From: Flavobacterium sp. ov086
GTDB lineage: Bacteria; Bacteroidota; Bacteroidia; Flavobacteriales; Flavobacteriaceae
Assembly (NCBI RefSeq): GCF_900187965.1
Contig: NZ_FZNL01000004.1
Location: forward strand, 192,251-256,250
Length of the DNA stretch: 64,000 bases
Reading direction: 5' to 3'
Shown: in pieces, positions 58,924 through 64,000 of the stretch
Numbering within the stretch: the stretch's first letter is position 1
How the letters are laid out: each line of letters begins with the position of its first letter
Made by a program: the position numbers and the translations under genes
The notes under the pieces: model-generated
What the model was told of the DNA's origin: nothing
The model's input: only the letters and a program-made list of their open reading frames with translations
Databases searched by the model: none

Positions 58924-59955
58924 ATGATTGAGTTAAAAAATGTTACTAAAAATTTCCATCAGAAAAACCGAATTGTATCGGCTTTATCAGATGTTTCATT
59001 AAAAGTTCCTCCAGGCAAAATCTTTGGCGTAATAGGAACTTCGGGAGCAGGAAAAAGCACATTAATTCGATGTGTAAACTTACTTGAAAGACCAACTTCC
59101 GGAGAGATTATCGTAGATGGAAAATCATTAATACAATTGTCAAATGCACAGCTTGCGATTGAAAGAAGACAAATCGGAATGATTTTTCAGCATTTCAATC
59201 TGCTTTCGTCCAGAACTGTTTTTGAGAATGTTGCTTTTCCCTTAGAACTTGTTGGAGCTTCAAAATCAGATATTAAAACTCGTGTTTTAGAATTACTGCA
59301 ATTAGTTGGCTTAGCCGAAAAAGCAAACGATTATCCTGCAAGTCTTTCGGGTGGGCAAAAACAAAGAGTAGCAATTGCGAGAACTTTGGCAAACAATCCA
59401 AAAGTGCTATTATGCGATGAAGCCACGAGTGCATTGGATCCGGCGACTACAAGATCGATTCTGAATTTATTGAAAGATATCAACCGTCGTCTTAACATCA
59501 CCATTTTACTAATTACCCACCAAATGGAAGTTGTAAAATCTATTTGTGATGAAGTTGCTGTAATCAGCCATGGAAAACTAATAGAGCAGGGAAGTGTGGG
59601 AGAAATTTTTGCAGATCCAAAACATGAACTGACAAAAGAATTTATTTCGTCATCCTTACATATTGATATTCCAACGGTTTATCAGGAGAGACTTCAAAAA
59701 GAAGATGGTGAAGGTTTAAGTCCGTTGTTACGACTTGAAATGACCGGAAAATCAGTAAATGAACCCGTTATCTCTGAAGTTTCAAGATTATTTGACACCA
59801 ATTTTAAAATTGTAAGTGCACAAATGGATCAGGCTGGCGACGTTAATTTTGGCGTTATGCTGATCGAATTGTCCGGTAAACGTGAAAATTACGAAGCTGC
59901 AATTCAATATTTTATTTCTAAACACATTAAAACAGAAATCATAGGTTATGTCTGA
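58924..59955 (+). CDS. metN: Methionine import ATP-binding protein MetN
   Basis: 343 residues. [60 protein letters not shown] has Walker A and the [10 protein letters not shown] wording specific to MetN. Q-loop [20 protein letters not shown], signature [16 protein letters not shown], Walker [14 protein letters not shown] and ITHQ. After residue 255 comes the NIL regulatory domain ([22 protein letters not shown]...), which in MetN binds methionine and shuts the transporter (trans-inhibition). Overlaps metI by 8 bases. Confidence 0.95.
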   Translation: MIELKNVTKNFHQKNRIVSALSDVSLKVPPGKIFGVIGTSGAGKSTLIRCVNLLERPTSGEIIVDGKSLIQLSNAQLAIERRQIGMIFQHFNLLSSRTVFENVAFPLELVGASKSDIKTRVLELLQLVGLAEKANDYPASLSGGQKQRVAIARTLANNPKVLLCDEATSALDPATTRSILNLLKDINRRLNITILLITHQMEVVKSICDEVAVISHGKLIEQGSVGEIFADPKHELTKEFISSSLHIDIPTVYQERLQKEDGEGLSPLLRLEMTGKSVNEPVISEVSRLFDTNFKIVSAQMDQAGDVNFGVMLIELSGKRENYEAAIQYFISKHIKTEIIGYV

Positions 59956-60601
59956 ATCCATTTTTGAATTATTATTAAAAGGCACTTGGGAAACTATTGT
60001 TATGACATTTGTGTCTGGTTTTTTTGGTTTTGTACTGGGACTCCCAACAGGAATTTTACTTTTCCTGACCCGAAAAAATCAAATATTAGAACAGCCGGTT
60101 TTAAACCGAGCGTTATCTGTTTTGGTTAACATTTTTCGTTCTATTCCATTCATTATATTAATCGTTTGGATGATTCCGTTTACACGCGCACTTGTAGGAA
60201 CCTCAATTGGTGTAAGTGCAGCATTAGTTCCGTTAAGTATTGGCGCAGCACCATTTATTGCAAGACTTGTAGAAAATAGTCTATTAGGTTTGCCTTCAGG
60301 ATTAATCGAGGCAGCAAGAGCTTTGGGCGCAACACCTTTGCAGATTGTCTATAAAGTTTTACTTCCTGAAGCTTTACCATCGTTAATAAACGCAGCATCC
60401 ATAACGTTGATTACACTTGTAGGATATTCAGCAATGGGTGGAGCCGTTGGAGCAGGCGGTTTAGGGCAAGTTGGATATCAATACGGATACATTGGCTACG
60501 ATGCTGTAACCATGAACTCAGTTTTGGCATTGCTTGTACTATTGGTGTTTCTGATACAATTTGCGGGCGACAGCTTATCAAAACGATTTGATCATAGATA
60601 A
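59948..60601 (+). CDS. metI: Methionine ABC transporter permease MetI
   Basis: 217 residues, five membrane helices (starting [33 protein letters not shown]). The EAA loop that docks to MetN is [53 protein letters not shown]. The size and sequence are those of MetI. It overlaps the metN end by 8 bases and is separated from metQ by a 213-base repeat-filled gap. Confidence 0.95.
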   Translation: MSESIFELLLKGTWETIVMTFVSGFFGFVLGLPTGILLFLTRKNQILEQPVLNRALSVLVNIFRSIPFIILIVWMIPFTRALVGTSIGVSAALVPLSIGAAPFIARLVENSLLGLPSGLIEAARALGATPLQIVYKVLLPEALPSLINAASITLITLVGYSAMGGAVGAGGLGQVGYQYGYIGYDAVTMNSVLALLVLLVFLIQFAGDSLSKRFDHR

Positions 60602-60814
60602 TAGAATAAGTTTGCCACAAAGGCTCAAAGACGCTAAGTTTATTTAAGTGAATAATTTTTTGTTTCACGCAGATTTGGCAGATTTAAGCAGATTTGAATT
60701 TAATAATCTGCGTTCATCAGCTTAAATCTTTTTAAATCTGCGTGAAAAAGCTTTGCGACCTCTGCGGTTAAAAAACACAACAGATAAATATTAATTATAA
60801 ATTAAAAAAATAGA
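60602..60814. repeat. Repeat element inside the metNI-metQ operon
   Basis: TTTCACGCAGATTTGGCAGA (60662-60681) and TTTTTAAATCTGCGTGAAAA (about 60729-60748) are inverse ends of an 86-base element. AAGCAGATTTGAATTTAAT and ATCTGCGTTCATCAGC lie inside. It is flanked by a GCCACAAAGGCTCAAAGACG copy (60613-60632) and TTGCGACCTCTGCGG (60752-60766), which form an outer inverted pair. Confidence 0.75.
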
Positions 60815-61633
60815 ATGATTACTAAGATAAAATTTTTAAAAACAATCGGAGTTATAACCTTGTCATTATCATTGGCTAATTGTGGGAAAAGTAAAAACGA
60901 TGATCCGCACCATATAAAAGTTGGAGTGGCAGCAGGACCTGAATATGCAGTGGCTCAGGCAGCGCAAAAAGTTGCAAAAGACAAATACGGTCTTGATGTA
61001 GAATTGGTTTCGTTTAACGATTATGTAATTCCAAATGAGGCTTTAAGCCAAGGTGATATCGATGCAAATGCTTTTCAGCACAAACCATATCTTGACGAAC
61101 AATCAAAACAACGCGGTTATAAATTAGCGATAATTGCAAAAACCTTTATTTATCCAATTGCAGGTTATTCTAAAAAGATCAAAAACCTTTCGGAATTAAA
61201 AAACGAAAGCACGATTATTATTCCAAATGATCCAACAAATGGGGGACGTTCTTTATTGCTTTTACAAAAAAACGGTTTACTGAAATTGCGTCCAAATGTG
61301 GGGTTATTACCTAAAGTAACAGATATTGTAGAGAATCCTAAAAATCTAAAAATATTAGAATTGGAAGCACCTCAATTACCAAGAGCTTTAGACGATCAAA
61401 ATGTTACGATTGCAATCATCAACAATACTTTTGCTTCTCAGGCGGGATTAGTTCCTGCACGTGATGCTTTGTTTGTAGAGGATAAAGATTCACCTTATGT
61501 AAACCTTATCGTAAGCCGTGAAGACAACAAGAAAGAAGAGAAAATCCAACAATTTGTAAAAGCTTTTCAATCAGCAGAAGTTGAGCAGGCAGCTATTCGC
61601 GAATTTAAAGGCGGAGCTGTAAAAGGCTGGTAA
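60815..61633 (+). CDS. metQ: Methionine-binding lipoprotein MetQ
   Basis: 272 residues. Lipoprotein signal KFLKTIGVITLSLSLANC with Cys23, then the NlpA/MetQ domain: IKVGVAAGPEYAVAQAAQKVAKDKYGLDVELVSFNDYVIPNEALSQGDIDANAFQHKPYLDEQSKQRGYKLAIIAKTFIYPIAGYSKKIKNLSELK and ATNGGRSLLLLQK-type (here DPTNGGRSLLLLQKNG). It delivers methionine to MetI. It is in the same direction as metNI but after a repeat gap, so it may need more readthrough or a separate promoter. A terminator follows. Confidence 0.94.
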   Translation: MITKIKFLKTIGVITLSLSLANCGKSKNDDPHHIKVGVAAGPEYAVAQAAQKVAKDKYGLDVELVSFNDYVIPNEALSQGDIDANAFQHKPYLDEQSKQRGYKLAIIAKTFIYPIAGYSKKIKNLSELKNESTIIIPNDPTNGGRSLLLLQKNGLLKLRPNVGLLPKVTDIVENPKNLKILELEAPQLPRALDDQNVTIAIINNTFASQAGLVPARDALFVEDKDSPYVNLIVSREDNKKEEKIQQFVKAFQSAEVEQAAIREFKGGAVKGW

Positions 61634-61658
61634 TATATTAAATTTCAATTTTACTCTA

Positions 61659-61688
61659 AAACTCATCAGATAATGATGAGTTTTTTTA
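61659..61688 (+). terminator. Terminator after metQ
   Basis: ACTCATCA (61661-61668) and TGATGAGT (61674-61681) around GATAA, then TTTTTTT. Confidence 0.9.
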
Positions 61689-61718
61689 TTTGTAGAACCT
61701 TGAAAAGGGTTATATTTG
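61689..61718 (+). promoter_or_regulatory. Promoter of the polysaccharide deacetylase gene
   Basis: TTTG (61689-61692), 18 bases, TATATTTG (61711-61718), an exact consensus match starting right after the metQ terminator. The leader is about 60 bases to the ATG at 61785. Confidence 0.75.
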
Positions 61719-61784
61719 AGCAATCAGAATGTATAATCTGCTAAAAGCGCTTATACAATAATTACATAATCCAGAAAATAATTT

Positions 61785-62564
61785 ATGAAGGTTTTTTTTT
61801 CTCAAACAGTAGTGTTTTTAATGTTCTTAACTTTATTTTCCTGCGAATCCAAAAAGCAAAAACAAGAGCCCAAAGCTTATAAAGCAGGTGTTATTTTGTC
61901 TTTTGATGATGCTTACGTAGACGAATGGTATAATGCTGATAAGGCTTTGAAAAAGTACGGCTGGAAAGCAACTTTTAATGTCTGCCGAATTGATTCTATT
62001 GGTGCGCCTGAGATTAAAAAACTTCTTGAAATGCAAAAAGAGGGACATGAAATTGCAGGTCACGGATACCACCATTACAATGCTATAAAGTTTGTTAAAA
62101 AGTATGGGATCACACAATACATGAAGCAGGAAATTGATCCTATGATGGAGTCCATGAAAAGACATTCGTTTAAAGTAACCACATTTGCATATCCTTATGG
62201 AGAAAGATCTGATGCACTTGATAATGCATTATCTAAGGAATTTAAAATTATCAGAGGAAGAGCTTTTGGAGGTGAAGTTCCGGAGAAACAAGACAGTTAT
62301 TTTAATAATTCAAAAATTGTATTTGCATTTGATATTGACAACAGCCACATTCATTTTAGTATTCCGTATCTTTTAGAATTATTGGCTTATGCCAAAAAGC
62401 ATAATAAAATCTTACTTCTTTGTGGTCATAAAACAGTCAATAATGTAACCGAAAATTACCAGACAAAAATCGAAACTCTCGAGTTTATCTGTAAATACAT
62501 GAAACAAAACGATCTTAAATTCTATACTTTATCGGATTTAGACGATTTGGTTCCCCAGAAGTAA
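61785..62564 (+). CDS. Polysaccharide deacetylase-family lipoprotein
   Basis: 259 residues. Lipoprotein signal VVFLMFLTLFSC with Cys20. NodB-homology core: ILSFDDAYVDEW with D41/D42 (first motif), EIAGHGYHHYN with His93 and His97 (zinc His pair), FAYPYGERSDAL (third motif) and a late LLCGHKTVN His. It is a member of the carbohydrate esterase 4 family; the shortened loop and unlinked position do not tell whether the target is peptidoglycan, chitin-like or another polymer. Located at an envelope membrane by its lipid anchor. Confidence 0.9.
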   Translation: MKVFFSQTVVFLMFLTLFSCESKKQKQEPKAYKAGVILSFDDAYVDEWYNADKALKKYGWKATFNVCRIDSIGAPEIKKLLEMQKEGHEIAGHGYHHYNAIKFVKKYGITQYMKQEIDPMMESMKRHSFKVTTFAYPYGERSDALDNALSKEFKIIRGRAFGGEVPEKQDSYFNNSKIVFAFDIDNSHIHFSIPYLLELLAYAKKHNKILLLCGHKTVNNVTENYQTKIETLEFICKYMKQNDLKFYTLSDLDDLVPQK

Positions 62565-62953
62565 AACTGATTATTGAGATTGCAACTTTTTTACATAATT
62601 AAAATTCGCGATAATTCGTGTAATTAGTGGCTAAAAAAAAACTCAACACATAGAAGAATAGATTTTTGCTTCAGAAAATTTTACTCAATCCCGATAGCTA
62701 TTGGGAGCAAAGGATTACACAAAGTTCTCAAAGGTTTTTGAATTGCGCTTTGCTTTGAGATCGCAAAGGGATTGTGTTTAAAACTTAACTTAATGACATT
62801 GCGTCGCGTGTATTTACATAATATAATTCGTAATGATTCGTGTAATTCGTGGCAAAAAACATTTCTTCACACATAGCTATGTGTATTAATGCTAAGTGAA
62901 ACACCTTTAATACATCATAAAAAGCTATGACTCTATGTGTTAAATATAAGTAA
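62565..62953. repeat. Intergenic region packed with repeat pieces
   Basis: 389 bases without a gene. In order: ATTCGTGTAATTAGTGGC (about 62612-62629); a relative of the AACCGCAATCCC repeat, with CAATCCCGATAGCTATTGGG (62685-62704) and AGCAAAGGATTACACAAAG; a single CTTAACTTAATGACATTGC end (62784-62802) like the MITE-like elements; ATTCGTGTAATTCGTGGCAAAAAA (about 62835-62858); and a hairpin CACACATAGCTATGTGTA (about 62869-62886) with a partner CTCTATGTGTTAAA at about 62931-62944. Confidence 0.7.
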
Positions 62954-64000
62954 TTAAGGCTTTATCACTTTAGTCAAAATTCGGGGTATTTGAATTAAAT
63001 CATAATCGTCATTAAAAACAATATATTGATTGTGCCATGAAGGTGAAAATTTGTCTTTGAAGTTGCGTAAACCTTTATAATGCGAAAAGGATCTTACTTT
63101 TTCGTACGCATATTTCATTGATTTTTCCTGAATTGTCTGCGGGTTTTCGATTCCGCTCATGGGCGCTAAACCAAGATCGACATAGGTAATGTCTTTAGAT
63201 TTAAGATAATTAAAAAGTGCGACCATAATAAAATCCATAATACCATTTGGCGCATCGTCAGTTTTTCGAATCAAATCATAAGTGCTTTCGTCTTTAGCAT
63301 AATCAGGAATGATATTTATGAAAGCGAGAATTTTTCCTTCGTTGTTTTCGACGGTAATAATAGTTTGTTTTTTAAGCTCTTCCCACAGAAAAATTCCTTG
63401 CGAAAAAAGAATTTCTTTTCTCGAAGTTTCCTGAAGCCATTGGTCGCTTACAGCCTTAATTTGTTGCAGTAATCCATCTTTTATTGGTGGTTCATTTATT
63501 GTTGCCTGTAAGCCAAGATCAGTGATTTTTTTTAAAGCATTTCGCAATGATTTCCGATTTTGTCCTTCCAGATGAAATTCCCTGAGATCAACGACCGCAG
63601 CTTGTCCCAGAAAAAAGTGTTTTTTGCCAATATCCGTGTATGTTTTCAGGCTCGCCTGAGGTATTCTATAATAAATACTTCTAAGTCCAAAATCGTAACA
63701 AAATTTATCAAATTCAAGAATACAAAGCTTAATTTCTTCATTAGAACTTCCAACAGGATTTTCTAAAGCAACGGCAAAATTTCCTGCTAATCGATACGAA
63801 ATAAAGGCATTTTTGCTTTCAGAAATAAAGAATAATTTATCAAAATAGGTTTTAAAATAGCCCAGACTTGAGTTTCCGTATTTGTGCATGAGTTCAGTTA
63901 CGAGTTCTTTTTCTTCATCAGTAGCTGTGTTTTTTAAGATCGACGGTTTTACCAAAGTATAGATTAAAAAACAAAACGAAAGGAATCCGCTAATCTTGAG
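62954..64000 (-). CDS. Phosphatidylglycerol lysyltransferase-like (MprF/DUF2156) protein, N-terminal part outside the window
   Basis: The frame is open to the right edge: the codons upstream of the first conventional start continue as LKISGFLSFCFLIYTLVKPS, a membrane helix, so the full protein extends beyond 64000. The visible 349 residues hold the DUF2156 domain, a tandem GNAT-like fold: YGNSSLGYFKTYFDKLFFIS, YRLAGNFAVALENPVGS, SLRNALKKITDLG, NGIMDFIMVALFNYLKSKDITYVDLGLAPMSGIE and HYKGLRNFKDKFSPSWHNQYI. It transfers amino acids (usually lysine or alanine) from tRNA to phosphatidylglycerol, or related lipids in Bacteroidota, often for resistance to cationic peptides. Confidence 0.9.
   Translation of the reverse strand, partial: LKISGFLSFCFLIYTLVKPSILKNTATDEEKELVTELMHKYGNSSLGYFKTYFDKLFFISESKNAFISYRLAGNFAVALENPVGSSNEEIKLCILEFDKFCYDFGLRSIYYRIPQASLKTYTDIGKKHFFLGQAAVVDLREFHLEGQNRKSLRNALKKITDLGLQATINEPPIKDGLLQQIKAVSDQWLQETSRKEILFSQGIFLWEELKKQTIITVENNEGKILAFINIIPDYAKDESTYDLIRKTDDAPNGIMDFIMVALFNYLKSKDITYVDLGLAPMSGIENPQTIQEKSMKYAYEKVRSFSHYKGLRNFKDKFSPSWHNQYIVFNDDYDLIQIPRILTKVIKP

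Noticed and set aside
1..64000. CRISPR array, prophage, integrative element or complete insertion sequence
   Set aside because: No regularly spaced direct repeats with unique spacers, no integrase, transposase, capsid or conjugation gene was seen; repeats present are short and non-coding.

Overview
The window looks like chromosomal DNA of a Flavobacterium or close relative (Bacteroidota, Flavobacteriia). It is AT-rich. Where promoters can be read they follow the Bacteroidota form TTG/TTTG-N18-20-TAnnTTTG. The gene content also fits: a TonB-dependent receptor, PorT-like barrels, SdhA of the Bacteroidota type, DUF6660-like and DUF6428 proteins, and CheR/CheB next to hybrid kinases with no flagellar or MCP genes. 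I saw no rRNA, tRNA, CRISPR array, intact insertion sequence or prophage. Several families of short palindromic elements fill the intergenic spaces.

Layout. 1-3.3 kb: an edge-truncated gene, two decayed genes (a DUF72/YecE protein and a histidine kinase), a pyridoxamine-phosphate-oxidase-like stress protein and a lone receiver protein. 3.3-6.4 kb: a small conserved protein, an AraC-like regulator, a SemiSWEET and an SDR. 6.6-13.7 kb: a signalling island with a REC-HK, a CHASE3-HAMP-GAF-HK-REC-REC-REC hybrid kinase, a stand-alone REC, CheR and CheB. 13.8-15.7 kb: two outer-membrane proteins. 16.0-24.5 kb: a metal-resistance block (small Cys/His protein, CzcA-, CzcC- and CzcB-like efflux, Zn/Cd P-type ATPase). 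24.5-28 kb: tautomerase, VOC protein, serine hydrolase. 28-29.7 kb: arsR, a DUF6428 gene and arsC with visible ArsR-type operators. 29.9-36.6 kb: an ABC-2 ATPase, a TonB receptor and two DUF3526-type permeases in one tight operon, preceded by a small Cys/His protein.

36.7-50 kb: DUF1810, a DapB-like paralogue, sdhB-sdhA with no cytochrome subunit, a secreted HExxH protein, a divergent HxlR/azoreductase pair, thiolase, an LLM oxidoreductase, a membrane-anchored metallo-beta-lactamase-fold protein, and DUF1634-TauE. 50-55.7 kb: small proteins, DoxX divergent from a MocR-type regulator, GNAT, a second azoreductase, a second HxlR and an NmrA-like protein. 55.9-64 kb: a GH42 enzyme, a small paralogous protein, metNIQ, a lipoprotein deacetylase and the C-terminal part of an MprF-like lysyltransferase.

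Most notable. (1) metNIQ is preceded by a 26-codon reading frame packed with Met and Cys codons, starting just downstream of a perfect -7 box and followed by an intrinsic terminator. This looks like a transcription attenuator. (2) The signal-peptide regions of the CzcC- and CzcB-like genes are partly encoded by copies, in opposite orientation, of an otherwise intergenic repeat. (3) The divergent doxX/mocR regulatory region is duplicated, down to the start codon, upstream of an azoreductase whose expected divergent mocR partner is missing. (4) A MITE-like element with nested inverted ends occurs at two places.
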